A DNA stretch of 64,000 bases from Croceivirga sp. (GTDB lineage: Bacteria; Bacteroidota; Bacteroidia; Flavobacteriales; Flavobacteriaceae), in contig JANQSA010000048.1 in NCBI GenBank assembly GCA_028284285.1, forward strand, positions 124,001-188,000, written 5' to 3'. This document shows, piece after piece, positions 17,010 to 26,789 of this stretch; position 1 is the stretch's first letter, and every line of letters begins with the position of its first letter. The position numbers were made by a program, and so were the translations under genes. The notes beneath the pieces were generated by a model. That model did not search any database and had not been told where the DNA came from. It was given only the letters and a program-made list of their open reading frames with translations.

Positions 17010-19205
17010 TCAACTCTTGACAAATTTGGTGCTTCTTATCCCTGTGTAGTCCTGTACCACAAGGATATATAAGCCTGCTGCCAAATCCGACACCTGGATC
17101 TTTGAATGGGCGTCACCGCTTCTGATCCTGTTTCCTGAAGTAGTAATTATTGTGTATTGTGCATCGGTGGTCATTTCAGCATCTATTTCCAGTTCGTTGG
17201 CTACCGGATTAGGAGAGAGCCTGAGGCTAAGGGTGGTGTTTGTCGGGATCATCTCTTCTACACTCTCCACAGTGTCTGCACCATTAAAAACAAAATGCAA
17301 GGCTGTAGAAAAATCAGATACCAGATTTTGGGAGCATACAGCGCGTACCCTGACCTGATAGGCTTCCCCCTTCTGCAGGCCCTTCAACTGAGCCGAAGGT
17401 TCCCATGTGGTAAGGGTTGACCAGTTGGGGGTAGTTTCTTTTTTATACTCTACTTCATAAAGCGTTTCGGAAGATGTGCCAGACCATACAACACCCGTTT
17501 CTTCTTCATTGGAAGATTTGAGTTGCATTCCGGTTGGAGCCTCCAGTTTACAGTCTGTCAATTCAACTCCGGTGACAATAAGTGAAAAATCCTGGGCTCC
17601 GGTAAATAGCTCCCCCTTGTGTGAAATGGTAATGGTGTACTCCCCTCTGGCATCTACTATATCAACGCGCTCAAAAGGATCTACCTGGTTATCCCCTAAT
17701 ACGGCAGGTGAAGCCGCATGAACAGGATTTAACTTCCAGGGAAAATAGGTTTCCCCATTTCTACTCACCCGTATGTCCAGATCATTTACAAGAGCAGTGG
17801 TAGAGGCGTTCAGCGTTCCTCTGTTTACTGTTTGACCCTCTGGATCCGTCCAGGAAATCGATGCCGAAAACGGTTCAATCTCATTGGCTTTAACCGTGAT
17901 TGAAAACGTCTCTCCCGGTAACAGTTTTGTTTCTTCAATTATGCTACTGAACGCTTTATTTCTGATGACTTTTGCTGCCTTTTTGGTGTTAATTACCCCC
18001 CATCCCATTTTGTAGTCCGGACCTTTTTCTTTCACATCGTCCGCAGTGTGTAGTGCTAATCCTTTTAATGTGGCCGCACGCATAAAGGCATCATACAAAT
18101 CCTGATGGTACTCTTGCAATAAAAGTAAGGCTCCTGTTATCCCGGGCGCAGCCATAGATGTACCCAGTGAAGATTTGTAGCTCGTAGCACTGGAGGCACT
18201 CGTAGAATAAATGGTTGTGCCATCGCCTGCAATATCCGGTTTTATGCGGCCGTCATCCGTAGGACCATAGCTGCTGTATCCTGATACCTCAGCGGCGGTG
18301 AGCAGCCCCTGACCGTTCACTTTGGTATCCGCCCCCGCAACTACCAGTCCATTTTTTGAGGTCCCAAATCCAAGCAGGAGATCAAATCCATCCCGGGTTT
18401 TGCCAAAAACGGGCAACTCGTTGTCAAAAGAATTTCGTGCATTGCCCGCCGCTGTAACCATAAGATAATAGGGGGCATTATACATGATCTTGTCCCAATC
18501 TTGTGAAACTTTGATATACGCGCCAAAATACCAGTCAGGTACCCGGTCTGTTTTAATACCATACGAATGATTGGATAATAACAAGCCCTCAACCGCAGCC
18601 TTGGCAACTTCAATTTTATCTCTGGACCAGTCATGTGTCAGGGCCTCTGCTTCAAAAGCCACGCCCTGCGCTTTGCGCTTAATTCCCTTGGAAACTACTG
18701 TACCGGTAACTAAGGCAGCATGATTATCAATTGCACTTCCGTCAACATTTATGACACGGGCACCATACTCCTGATGGGTATTCAAGGCTACTCCTGCGTC
18801 CCAAATCCCAACTTTTAAACCTCTTCCGGATAGCCCCAAATCCAAAGCTCCCCCGGTGTAAAGCGCATCTGCACGGGATACTTTGCTGGTAGGGTCCATA
18901 TAAGTAGCATAATAAAGTAAAGTGCCGTCCTCTCCAATATCATTGATCGCGACGCTTACTCCTTCCGATTCCTTCCGGATGGTTTGCCATTGTTTCCCCT
19001 TCCCGGTGCTGGTCATTTTACGTTGCTTTAGTCCATAATCCTTCTCAAATGCCTGGATGAGTGAATGCAGTTCTTTCTCGTTGTTATACGATTGGATCTC
19101 TTCCAGTTGTTTGAGTGACTGTGCCCAGGAACTACAGCCCACTAAAAAAAAGATAGCAGTAAGTAAATGTGTGCCTGTTCTCCGGGGGGTCCAAATGTAG
19201 TCCAT
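17010..19205 (-). CDS. subtilisin-like serine protease with FnIII and T9SS sorting domains
   Basis: About 731 residues. The ATG at 19205 (MDYIWTPRRTGTHLL) gives a signal peptide ending near SSWAQ; the frame is open further upstream. The S8 catalytic triad is visible: Asp136 in VGIWDAGV, His162 in NHAALVTGTV and Ser350 in LGTSMAAPG, with oxyanion Asn255 in TAAGN. A fibronectin type III domain lies at about 556-640 and a C-terminal sorting domain starts LRLSPNPVANELEID and ends GLYILVVQDYTGIRSTKFV. It is therefore exported by Sec and then by the type IX system to the surface or medium. Confidence 0.92.
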   Translation of the reverse strand: MDYIWTPRRTGTHLLTAIFFLVGCSSWAQSLKQLEEIQSYNNEKELHSLIQAFEKDYGLKQRKMTSTGKGKQWQTIRKESEGVSVAINDIGEDGTLLYYATYMDPTSKVSRADALYTGGALDLGLSGRGLKVGIWDAGVALNTHQEYGARVINVDGSAIDNHAALVTGTVVSKGIKRKAQGVAFEAEALTHDWSRDKIEVAKAAVEGLLLSNHSYGIKTDRVPDWYFGAYIKVSQDWDKIMYNAPYYLMVTAAGNARNSFDNELPVFGKTRDGFDLLLGFGTSKNGLVVAGADTKVNGQGLLTAAEVSGYSSYGPTDDGRIKPDIAGDGTTIYSTSASSATSYKSSLGTSMAAPGITGALLLLQEYHQDLYDAFMRAATLKGLALHTADDVKEKGPDYKMGWGVINTKKAAKVIRNKAFSSIIEETKLLPGETFSITVKANEIEPFSASISWTDPEGQTVNRGTLNASTTALVNDLDIRVSRNGETYFPWKLNPVHAASPAVLGDNQVDPFERVDIVDARGEYTITISHKGELFTGAQDFSLIVTGVELTDCKLEAPTGMQLKSSNEEETGVVWSGTSSETLYEVEYKKETTPNWSTLTTWEPSAQLKGLQKGEAYQVRVRAVCSQNLVSDFSTALHFVFNGADTVESVEEMIPTNTTLSLRLSPNPVANELEIDAEMTTDAQYTIITTSGNRIRSGDAHSKIQVSDLAAGLYILVVQDYTGIRSTKFVKS

Positions 19206-19352
19206 CTTAAAATTGGTAAGATTTATACTACAAATATATCTTTCGCTTCGAAAAACACCGACAAACTGTTTGCTTCTTTCGATAAACGACACAAAAGCTT
19301 ACAAGCTATTGTGGTGAAAAGTGAAATTCTTGTGGTTTGTAGGATTTTTCTA

Positions 19353-20303
19353 CTATTCTCGTTCGTTGAAACGCATCACCACATATACCGGGAAATGATC
19401 ACTGTAGCCTCCCAGGTATTTTCTCCCGGCATAGGTCCTGAACGGATTGCCCTTATATCTACCTTTCCATTCCCTGAGAAAACGGGGGGCAAAAATGGCT
19501 GCCTTACTAAAGCTGTGAGTTCCCTTTTCATGATTTAAAAAGCTATGCGAAAGAATAATCTGATCGAATAAACTCCATTCTCCTTTATAATTGGCACTTC
19601 CGGAAGAGGGAGATAGCAATTTTTTCATGGGGTTTATAAACCATCCGGAATCCATTAAGGTGGTGATGCTTTCGGCATTGGGATCATCATTAAAATCGCC
19701 CATAACCATTATATGAAGGTCTTCAGGATGTGCGTTCAGGGATCTTATTTTTCTCAAAACAGTGTCGGCAGCCTCTATTCGTTTGTGCTTGGTTTGCGCA
19801 ACACCCTCTCGTCTTGATGGCCAATGGTTCACAAATACATGTATTTCCTCTCCGTTTAATTTCCCGTTTACATAGAGAATGTCCCTGGTAAAGTCCCTGT
19901 CTCCATTTTCATTCTCAATTAGTAAGGGCAATGTCTCCGCTTCAATTACTTCAAAATGCGCTTTGTTGTAAATAAGTCCTGTATCTATACCGCGTTCATC
20001 GGGAGAGTCAAAATGTACGTACTCATAGGGCAAAGTACGGAGATACTTTGTCTCCAATAATTTTTCTATCGCCTCATTGTTTTCCACTTCGGCAATTCCT
20101 ATTAGTGTAGGCGGGTGAAGTTCCTCTTCTTCCCCTATCCGGGAAATCGCCCTGCTCAATTTCTTGATCTTGGAACGGTATTTTTTATCCTTCCATCTTT
20201 TAAACCCTTTTGGCGTAAAATCATCATCCAGGGTATGCGGATCATTGGTGGTATCAAAAAGGTTTTCAAGATTGTAAAAAGCGATAATTACCTCATTTCC
20301 CAT
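19353..20303 (-). CDS. endonuclease/exonuclease/phosphatase-family protein
   Basis: 316 residues of the EEP metal-dependent phosphoesterase fold, without a signal peptide. Diagnostic segments are FYNLENLFDTTNDP (metal Asn), IGIAEVENNEAI (metal Glu), VNHWPSRREG (His), VMGDFNDDPN (Asp/Asn) and SDHFPVYVVM (catalytic Asp-His). Substrates in the family range from DNA to phosphoinositides and cannot be set from sequence. It lies between the subtilase and the divergent hflX. Confidence 0.88.
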   Translation of the reverse strand: MGNEVIIAFYNLENLFDTTNDPHTLDDDFTPKGFKRWKDKKYRSKIKKLSRAISRIGEEEELHPPTLIGIAEVENNEAIEKLLETKYLRTLPYEYVHFDSPDERGIDTGLIYNKAHFEVIEAETLPLLIENENGDRDFTRDILYVNGKLNGEEIHVFVNHWPSRREGVAQTKHKRIEAADTVLRKIRSLNAHPEDLHIMVMGDFNDDPNAESITTLMDSGWFINPMKKLLSPSSGSANYKGEWSLFDQIILSHSFLNHEKGTHSFSKAAIFAPRFLREWKGRYKGNPFRTYAGRKYLGGYSDHFPVYVVMRFNERE

Positions 20304-20380
20304 GTTTACGCTGGCTTTTTTAACTCTTCCTTATCCATAATAAAGCAGACAAAGTACAAAATTGAATCCTAAACAATATG

Positions 20381-20388
20381 TAGTTTTG
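20381..20388 (+). promoter_or_regulatory. candidate -7 element for hflX
   Basis: TAGTTTTG matches TAnnTTTG and ends 16 bases before the hflX ATG. A TTG lies 16 bases upstream, which is shorter than the usual spacer. Confidence 0.35.
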
Positions 20389-20404
20389 TACCTTGCTTAA
20401 GGTT

Positions 20405-21619
20405 ATGCTGGAGAAGAAAACAATTGCATACGAAAACGCCGTACTGATTGGCGTGATCAACAAGAAACAGGATGCTGAGAAAGTCACCGAGTATTTGGAT
20501 GAACTGGAATTTCTTACCTATACGGCTGGAGGCGAAGTGACGAAGCGCTTTGTACAACGTGTGGAGATCCCTAACCCCAAAACGCTAATTGGTACGGGAA
20601 AAATGGCTGAGGTACAGGAATATGTGAAGAATCATGATATTGGTTCGGTCATTTTTGATGAAGAACTTACCCCTGCACAGCAAAACAATATTGAAAAGTT
20701 ATTGCGCTGTAAGATCCTAGATCGCACCAGTTTAATATTGGACATTTTTGCTCAACGCGCCCAAACCAGTTATGCCCGTACCCAGGTAGAACTGGCGCAA
20801 TATGAATATTTGCTCCCACGGCTTACCGGTCTATGGACCCACCTGGAAAGGCAACGGGGAGGTATTGGAATGCGCGGTCCCGGGGAAACGGAGATTGAGA
20901 CCGACCGCCGTATTGTAAGGGATCGCATAGCCTTACTAAAAAAGAAATTGGCCAAGATTGACCGGCAGATGGAAACACAAAGAGGGAATCGTGGAGCGCT
21001 GGTAAGGGTTGCATTAGTAGGGTACACCAATGTAGGCAAGTCTACTTTAATGAATGTGATCAGTAAAAGTGATGTCTTTGCGGAGAATAAACTTTTTGCT
21101 ACCCTGGACACCACAGTAAGAAAAGTAGTCGTTGGAAATTTGCCCTTTTTGCTGAGCGATACGGTAGGTTTTATCCGTAAACTTCCCACACAATTAGTAG
21201 AAAGTTTTAAAAGTACCTTGGACGAGGTTCGCGAGGCTGATTTATTACTGCATGTAGTTGATATTTCGCACCCCAACTTTGAGGAGCATATTGCTTCCGT
21301 GAATCAAATTTTAGACGAAATAGATAGCGCTGATAAAAAAACGATCATGGTCTTTAACAAAATTGACCAATATCAACACGAGACTTTGGATAAAGACGAC
21401 CTCGTCACCGAAAAAACAAAAGCGCATTTTACGCTGGAAGACTGGAAAAAAACCTGGTTGGCCAAAATGGGCGATAGGGCCCTGTTTATTTCCGCTTTAA
21501 ACAAAGAAAACCTGGATGATTTTCGCAAAAGGGTGTATACCGCAGTGCGTGAGATTCACGTAACCCGCTTCCCCTACAACAACTTTCTTTATCCGGAGCA
21601 TTTGGATGAGTACGCTTAG
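20405..21619 (+). CDS. hflX: ribosome-associated GTPase HflX
   Basis: 404 residues. The N-terminal HflX domain includes RGGIGMRGPGETEIETDRR. The G domain has Walker A (G1) VGYTNVGKSTL, G2 DTTVRKV, G3 SDTVGFIRKLP and G4 FNKID. HflX binds the 50S subunit and rescues or splits stalled ribosomes, notably under heat stress. I take the ATG at 20405 (MLEKKTIAYENAV) instead of the TTG at 20393. It is convergent with the DUF3078 gene, with a shared terminator beyond its end. Confidence 0.95.
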   Translation: MLEKKTIAYENAVLIGVINKKQDAEKVTEYLDELEFLTYTAGGEVTKRFVQRVEIPNPKTLIGTGKMAEVQEYVKNHDIGSVIFDEELTPAQQNNIEKLLRCKILDRTSLILDIFAQRAQTSYARTQVELAQYEYLLPRLTGLWTHLERQRGGIGMRGPGETEIETDRRIVRDRIALLKKKLAKIDRQMETQRGNRGALVRVALVGYTNVGKSTLMNVISKSDVFAENKLFATLDTTVRKVVVGNLPFLLSDTVGFIRKLPTQLVESFKSTLDEVREADLLLHVVDISHPNFEEHIASVNQILDEIDSADKKTIMVFNKIDQYQHETLDKDDLVTEKTKAHFTLEDWKKTWLAKMGDRALFISALNKENLDDFRKRVYTAVREIHVTRFPYNNFLYPEHLDEYA

Positions 21620-21785
21620 TTCCATTTTTCTGTCAGAAAAAAAGTATAGCCGCCAACACTACATCTTTCGTATCCTTCACATCAAAAAGGTGGTTTTGTT
21701 GTGGGATAACGATATCTTTAAACCGTTGTTTTATGGCTCCCCAAGTCATATTACTAACACTGCGAACTATTGACCTTAACCATAA

Positions 21786-21812
21786 AAAAAGCCCCTTTTT
21801 CGGGGGCTTTTT
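21786..21812. terminator. bidirectional rho-independent terminator
   Basis: Inverted repeat AAAAAGCCCC / GGGGCTTTTT with a 7-base loop, flanked by A and T tracts, lying 19 bases after the end of the DUF3078 gene on the minus strand and usable in both directions. Confidence 0.8.
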
Positions 21813-21830
21813 CTTTTAAATCCAATTCTT

Positions 21831-22757
21831 TTAGAAGGCGTAGCTCAACCCAAGGGTCCAAAATGTTTGCAATTCGTTATCAATAGTGTCAAAGGTAGCA
21901 GCGGTATTTCCCAAGGTATTGATTTCATAATTCAAGGCCTCTTGTTTATTGCTTCTAAGCCCAAAATCAAAACCTACACCTATAGCCTTCCATAGCGTAT
22001 ACGCAAAACCATTGGTCCAGGTCCAGTTGTTTAAGTCCTCGTTTTCATAACTTACAAATGCAGAAAGGTTACTTTTAAAGCTTATGTTGCCTATTTGCCG
22101 GGTATAGTCTGCCAAGATCTTGGCGCCCAAACTGGAATCGAAAATGGTATCATCATCCGCAAAAACAAAATTGTAGTTCAAGGGATGTACCACTACCACC
22201 AGGTTGGTTATTGGGGTCCAGGTAGCGCCCACCCCTAAATCCAGGTAACCGGGATCGTTAAAATTGTTCAACAATGTGGTCCTGTATTCCATTAGTCCGG
22301 ATATGGCAAATTTTTCACTCAGTTTTCGCCCGTATAAGGAGGAAATGTTAAACACGTCTGTAGTAGGCTGGAAGCTGTCATCATCATCCGGGTCGTCCTT
22401 GTCATCTATTCTAACCCAGGTAAGGTTGGTAGTTAGCGCATTTCTCCAAAAGAATTTTTCTTGCTGTAGATTGGCGAAAGCATTTCCGGTGATCCCAATA
22501 TTACCTGCATTGTTATTTGGTGTTCCCTGGGCGAACCAATTATTAAACTGGGACAGGGTTCCCCCAATGGTCCCAAAGGCCCCTAACTTCCATCCCGGTA
22601 AAGCATCTATCTGTGCCTGAATGGCATTTGCCCTTCCCTGAATTGCGGCAATGGAATCCTTTTTCCCCGCCAGTTGCGCCTTTAATTCTTCTTCGGTTTG
22701 AGCCGTAGCGAAGCAGACGGTGAATACGGCCGCCATAGCTAAAACGGTTTTTTTCAT
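21831..22757 (-). CDS. DUF3078 secreted/outer-membrane protein
   Basis: 308 residues. It starts with a signal peptide (MKKTVLAMAAVFTVCFATAQ), followed by a coiled segment (about 22-50) and a beta-strand-rich region that ends in aromatic-Phe (TLGLSYAF), as outer-membrane barrels do. The WKLGAFGTIGGTLSQFNNWF region is typical of DUF3078. Function unknown; it is common next to suf or peptidoglycan genes in this phylum. It lies 67 bases after DUF2480 on the same strand and ends at a terminator, so it may be the last gene of the suf unit. Confidence 0.85.
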   Translation of the reverse strand: MKKTVLAMAAVFTVCFATAQTEEELKAQLAGKKDSIAAIQGRANAIQAQIDALPGWKLGAFGTIGGTLSQFNNWFAQGTPNNNAGNIGITGNAFANLQQEKFFWRNALTTNLTWVRIDDKDDPDDDDSFQPTTDVFNISSLYGRKLSEKFAISGLMEYRTTLLNNFNDPGYLDLGVGATWTPITNLVVVVHPLNYNFVFADDDTIFDSSLGAKILADYTRQIGNISFKSNLSAFVSYENEDLNNWTWTNGFAYTLWKAIGVGFDFGLRSNKQEALNYEINTLGNTAATFDTIDNELQTFWTLGLSYAF

Positions 22758-22824
22758 AGTGTGTAGTGTTTAAAATATATAGCGGCGTAAATGTAAGAAG
22801 AGTCCTCTAAGGGCAAAAATATTT

Positions 22825-23331
22825 TTACTTCCGTTTATAGATCGGAACTGCGGAACAAGCTTCCCCGTACATTACGCTTTTCGCTATTTTTTGAATCCGG
22901 GCAGTGGCAAAAAGATAAGCGTTTTGAGGCACCGGTTTGTTAGCGCAACCTTTGATAATAACCGGTTTATCCTGATAAGAAGAGAAGTCGAAATCCTGTA
23001 ATGCCTCTTGGTAAATTACCGTTTCCAGGGTTTCTAAGTCGCCATAGACCACTTTTTTCGCATGCGGTTCCAATTTCGAAGCTATGAGCATACTCGCCCA
23101 TCCGGGTACTATGGCGTCTGTAGAGCAGGTGATGGCGACATAGGTATTTTCATATTGGCTCCAATCATGCGCAGCAACACCTTTTCTGAACTCTTTTTCC
23201 CGAAGGATCAAACCTTCATATAACCATTCCTTTAAATCAATACCCACTCTTTCCCCTTCCGGATATAATTCTTCCAGGTCAAAAGTGATTAATTTGCTTT
23301 GCGCTACTCTATTGATAATTTCCTCCGGCAT
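22825..23331 (-). CDS. DUF2480-family protein in the suf operon
   Basis: 168-residue cytoplasmic protein matching the DUF2480 pattern: NRVAQSKLITFDLEELYP at the start, WLYEGLILREKEFR, then AITCSTDAIVPGWASMLI and VIIKGCANKPVP. Conserved cysteines at CST and GCANKP, plus its position after the SUF genes, suggest a role in Fe-S metabolism, but no activity is established to my knowledge. Spacing of 35 bases to sufT supports one operon. Confidence 0.85.
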   Translation of the reverse strand: MPEEIINRVAQSKLITFDLEELYPEGERVGIDLKEWLYEGLILREKEFRKGVAAHDWSQYENTYVAITCSTDAIVPGWASMLIASKLEPHAKKVVYGDLETLETVIYQEALQDFDFSSYQDKPVIIKGCANKPVPQNAYLFATARIQKIAKSVMYGEACSAVPIYKRK

Positions 23332-23366
23332 ATTGCTTTACATCTTATGATATCCCTGCTATCTTT

Positions 23367-23696
23367 CTAAAGAAGTCCCAGTTCCAGCTTGGCCTCCTCA
23401 CTCATCAAATCCTGGGTCCAGGGCGGATCAAATGTGATCTCTACCTCAACGTCTTTAAGAATATCCAGGGATTTTACTTTTTCCTCCACTTCTACCGGAA
23501 GCGTTTCCGCTACAGGACAATTGGGGGAAGTGAGCGTCATCAAAATCTTGACCTTATAATCTTCATTGACAAAAACATCATAGATCAAGCCCAGTTCGTA
23601 AATATCTACAGGAATCTCCGGATCATAAATAGTTTTTAAAACCTTTACAATTTTTTCACCCAATTCCGCGGTATCTATAGCTATTGTTTCACTCAT
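23367..23696 (-). CDS. sufT: SufT-like Fe-S assembly protein (DUF59/MIP18 type)
   Basis: 109 residues covering a single MIP18/DUF59 domain. Visible features are KTIYDPEIPVDIYELGLIY and the Cys-bearing loop LTSPNCPVAETLPVEVEEKV, then a DPPWTQDLMSEEAKLELGLL tail. SufT proteins help maturation of Fe-S proteins, probably at cluster delivery. It starts 3 bases after sufE ends, so cotranslation is likely. Confidence 0.9.
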   Translation of the reverse strand: MSETIAIDTAELGEKIVKVLKTIYDPEIPVDIYELGLIYDVFVNEDYKVKILMTLTSPNCPVAETLPVEVEEKVKSLDILKDVEVEITFDPPWTQDLMSEEAKLELGLL

Positions 23697-23699
23697 TTT

Positions 23700-24122
23700 T
23701 CAATTTAATTGTGTTTGATAGGCCACCGCGTACAATTTCAATTGCTTTATCATGCTTACCAATCCATTTGCGCGTGTAGGCGATAAATGTTCTCTTAGCC
23801 CTATTTCATCAATAAATTCCGTATCCGCATCAAGGATATCCTGCGGTTTCTGATGGCTAAACGTACGGATCAATATGGCTATGATCCCTTTGGTAATAAT
23901 AGCATCACTATCCGCAGTAAAAACCAATTTATCATTTTGCAATTCCGCATGCACCCAAACCTTGCTCTGGCAACCTTTAATGATATTGTCTTCCGTTTTA
24001 TACTCCTCTTCGATAAGGGGAAGTGCTTTCCCCAATTCGATCATATATTCATACCGCTGCATCCAGTCTTCAAACATTGAAAACTCATCTACAATCTCTT
24101 CCTGTATCTCTGCTATGGTCAT
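23700..24122 (-). CDS. sufE: cysteine desulfuration protein SufE
   Basis: About 140 residues. Accepts the persulfide from SufS on its conserved cysteine, here C51 in NIIKGCQSKVWV, and passes sulfur to the SufBCD scaffold. I choose the ATG at 24122 (MTIAEIQEEIVDEF), which matches the family start; the frame is open to 24167. It follows sufS by about 69 bases. Confidence 0.93.
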   Translation of the reverse strand: MTIAEIQEEIVDEFSMFEDWMQRYEYMIELGKALPLIEEEYKTEDNIIKGCQSKVWVHAELQNDKLVFTADSDAIITKGIIAILIRTFSHQKPQDILDADTEFIDEIGLREHLSPTRANGLVSMIKQLKLYAVAYQTQLN

Positions 24123-24191
24123 TTTTCTATTTTGTTCAAAGGTATTACCTGAGATTTTGAACACCAATATTTAAATTGGTACAACTTCTCA

Positions 24192-25418
24192 TCAAAGCAA
24201 CATGTCCTTTGCTTTTCTAACGGCTGCAACCAGTTTATCTACTTCTTCCCGGGTATTGTAAAAACTAAAACTTGCCCGTACCGTTCCGGGTATTTGATAA
24301 AAGTCCATGATAGGCTGAGCACAATGATGTCCTGTACGTACTGCAATTCCCAATTTGTCCAGGATAGTCCCTATATCATACGGATGAATTCCCTTAATAT
24401 TAAAGGATATTACCGCTGTTTTCTCCCGGGCCGTACCATAGATCTTCAACCCTTCAATTTTCAGAAGTTCCGAAGTAGCATATTCAAGCAATTCATTTTC
24501 GTAAGCGACAATCTGATCAAAGCCAATACCGTTCATATAATCCAATGCAGCACCAAAAGCGATCCCCCCACAAACGTTGGGTGTACCCGCTTCAAATTTA
24601 TGCGGTAAATCTGCATAGGTCGTTTTTTCAAAGGTAACTTCGGCAATCATCTCACCGCCTCCTTGATACGGAGGTAACTTTTTTAACCATTCTTCCTTGC
24701 CATACAACATTCCTATTCCCGTAGGGCCACAAATCTTATGGGCGGAGACAGTATAAAAATCCACATCCAGGCTTTGTAAATCCGCTTTAATATGTGGAGC
24801 AGCCTGAGCGCCGTCTACCAATACTGAAGCCCCTGCGCTATGGGACGCATCAATGATCTCTTTGATAGGATTAACCGTTCCCAGAGCATTGGATACATGG
24901 TTACAAAAAACAAGTTTTACGGTATTGGAAAGCATGTTATGGAACTGCTCCATTACCAATTCCCCTTCCTCATTCATAGGAATTACCCGTAGGACAGCTC
25001 CTGTGCGTTCACAAAGCATTTGCCAGGGTACAATATTGGAGTGGTGTTCCATGGCCGAAACCAATACCTCATCCCCGGGTCTGAGAAGGGAAGTAAATCC
25101 ATTAGCCACTAAATTGATCCCGTGGGTGGTCCCTGAGGTAAAAATAACCTCATGGGGTTTCGCAATGTTGAAATGCTCCTGAATTTTTACCCGTGCGGCT
25201 TCATAGGCATCTGTAGCCTCTTGCGAAAGTGCGTGAACCCCACGATGAATGTTGGCGTTGTAATTCTGATAATACGCTACAATGACATCAATGACCTGCT
25301 GCGGGGTTTGCGAAGTAGCGGCATTGTCCAAATAGATCAACGGATGACCATTGACCTTTCTATTCAGAATAGGAAAATCCTTTCTTATGGTCGCTATGTT
25401 GAACGCTATCTCTATCAT
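24192..25418 (-). CDS. sufS: cysteine desulfurase SufS
   Basis: 408-residue PLP enzyme that removes sulfur from cysteine for Fe-S assembly. The PLP lysine is K228 in VSAHKICGPTG, and the sulfur-accepting Cys is C366 in RTGHHCAQPI. Substrate-site motifs DNAATSQTP and AMEHHSNIVPW are present. It is a group II (SufS/CsdA) enzyme, working with the SufE encoded next. Confidence 0.96.
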   Translation of the reverse strand: MIEIAFNIATIRKDFPILNRKVNGHPLIYLDNAATSQTPQQVIDVIVAYYQNYNANIHRGVHALSQEATDAYEAARVKIQEHFNIAKPHEVIFTSGTTHGINLVANGFTSLLRPGDEVLVSAMEHHSNIVPWQMLCERTGAVLRVIPMNEEGELVMEQFHNMLSNTVKLVFCNHVSNALGTVNPIKEIIDASHSAGASVLVDGAQAAPHIKADLQSLDVDFYTVSAHKICGPTGIGMLYGKEEWLKKLPPYQGGGEMIAEVTFEKTTYADLPHKFEAGTPNVCGGIAFGAALDYMNGIGFDQIVAYENELLEYATSELLKIEGLKIYGTAREKTAVISFNIKGIHPYDIGTILDKLGIAVRTGHHCAQPIMDFYQIPGTVRASFSFYNTREEVDKLVAAVRKAKDMLL

Positions 25419-25454
25419 CTGTGGAATGTGGAATTCGTGTAGCCAATACCCCTT

Positions 25455-26771
25455 TTATAATTCAAATCCCAGGTTTACCCCCAGCTTATTGGCGATCAAT
25501 TTGTTGACTCTGGCTTTTAATTCCGGAATGCGAACACTCTCCAAAACATTATTGGCAAAGGCGTACATCAACAATGCGGCCGCTTCTTTTTTCGGAATAC
25601 CCCTCGTTTGCAAATAGAACATCGCTTCCTCATCTAATTGCCCAATAGTGCACCCATGTGAACATTTTACATCGTCCGCGAAAATTTCTAATTGCGGTTT
25701 GGTGTTTACGGTAGCCTGATCGCTAATCAACACATTGTTGTTTTGTTGAAATGCGTTGGTTTTCTGAGCAATCTGATCCACGATAATTTTTCCATTGAAC
25801 ACCCCGGTGGACTTTTCCCCAAAAATACCTTTGTAATCCTGATGACTTTCACAGTTGGGTTCGGCATGGTGAACCAACGTATGGTGATCCACATGTTGCT
25901 TTTCCCCTAAGATGGTTACCCCTTTTAAGGTAGAGTCAATATGTTCTCCCTTCTGGTAAAAATTAAGATTGTTCCTCGTTAACTTTCCTCCAAACGAGAA
26001 GGTGTGCACACTAACGTTGCTATTGCCTTTCTGATCAATATAGGTGTTATCAATTAGGGTTGCCGAAGCATTGTCATTTTGCACCTTATAGTAGTCTACC
26101 CGGGCATCTCTGGCCGCAAATATCTCGGTAACAGCATTGGTAAATACCTCATTGCTTGTTAAACTCTGGTGCCGCTCAATGATCTGAACTTCCGCATTTT
26201 CTTCTACAACGATCAAATTTCTCGGTTGAAGCATCAAAGCCGCTTCGTTCCCGGTAGCTAAATGAAGAATTTGTATCGGTTTCCTTGGTGCTTTGCTTTT
26301 GGGTATATAGATGTACGCCCCCTCTTTACTAAAGGCGGTGTTCAAGGTGGTAAGCGATTCTTCCCGGGAAGCTATTTTATTGAAATAGAGTTCAATTACT
26401 TGACGGTACATCGGCTTCGTTAATGCAGAACTCATCAGGCAAACATCCACCCCGTCATGTGTAGTCTCGGAAAGATAACTGCTGTATACCCCATCAATGA
26501 ATACAATTTTGTAGGTGTCAATCTCATGCAGGAAATACCGTTTTACCTCCTTGTATTCCAAGGGGTTGCTCTCTTTGGGAAAAATGCTGAAATCTACTTT
26601 CTGTAAATTGTTCAGGGAAGTATATTTCCAGGCTTCCTCCTTCTTGTTGGGGAATCCTTTTCTTTCGAAATTCCGTATAGCTTCTGAACGAATTTCATGG
26701 ATCGGAGCGTTTATATCCACATTACTTTCAAAGGCTAAAAAAGAAGAAACCAATTTATCTCTTAAATCCAT
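25455..26771 (-). CDS. sufD: Fe-S scaffold subunit SufD
   Basis: About 438 residues. The C-terminal beta-helix core shows the SufBD signature HHTLVHHAEPNCESHQDYKG, then VFNGKIIVDQIAQKTNAFQQ and KCSHGCTIGQLDEEAMFYLQ. It lacks the extra cysteines of SufB, as expected. It partners SufB and SufC in the SufBC2D cluster scaffold. The ATG at 26771 is preferred over the TTG at 26780. It lies 18 bases after sufC. Confidence 0.94.
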   Translation of the reverse strand: MDLRDKLVSSFLAFESNVDINAPIHEIRSEAIRNFERKGFPNKKEEAWKYTSLNNLQKVDFSIFPKESNPLEYKEVKRYFLHEIDTYKIVFIDGVYSSYLSETTHDGVDVCLMSSALTKPMYRQVIELYFNKIASREESLTTLNTAFSKEGAYIYIPKSKAPRKPIQILHLATGNEAALMLQPRNLIVVEENAEVQIIERHQSLTSNEVFTNAVTEIFAARDARVDYYKVQNDNASATLIDNTYIDQKGNSNVSVHTFSFGGKLTRNNLNFYQKGEHIDSTLKGVTILGEKQHVDHHTLVHHAEPNCESHQDYKGIFGEKSTGVFNGKIIVDQIAQKTNAFQQNNNVLISDQATVNTKPQLEIFADDVKCSHGCTIGQLDEEAMFYLQTRGIPKKEAAALLMYAFANNVLESVRIPELKARVNKLIANKLGVNLGFEL

Positions 26772-26789
26772 ACTACTCAAGGAATTTTT

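Noticed and set aside
21633-21749. 38-residue minus-strand frame (MTWGAIKQRF...) after the DUF3078 terminator
   Set aside because: Short, no promoter element or family; could be a relic but I cannot support a gene.
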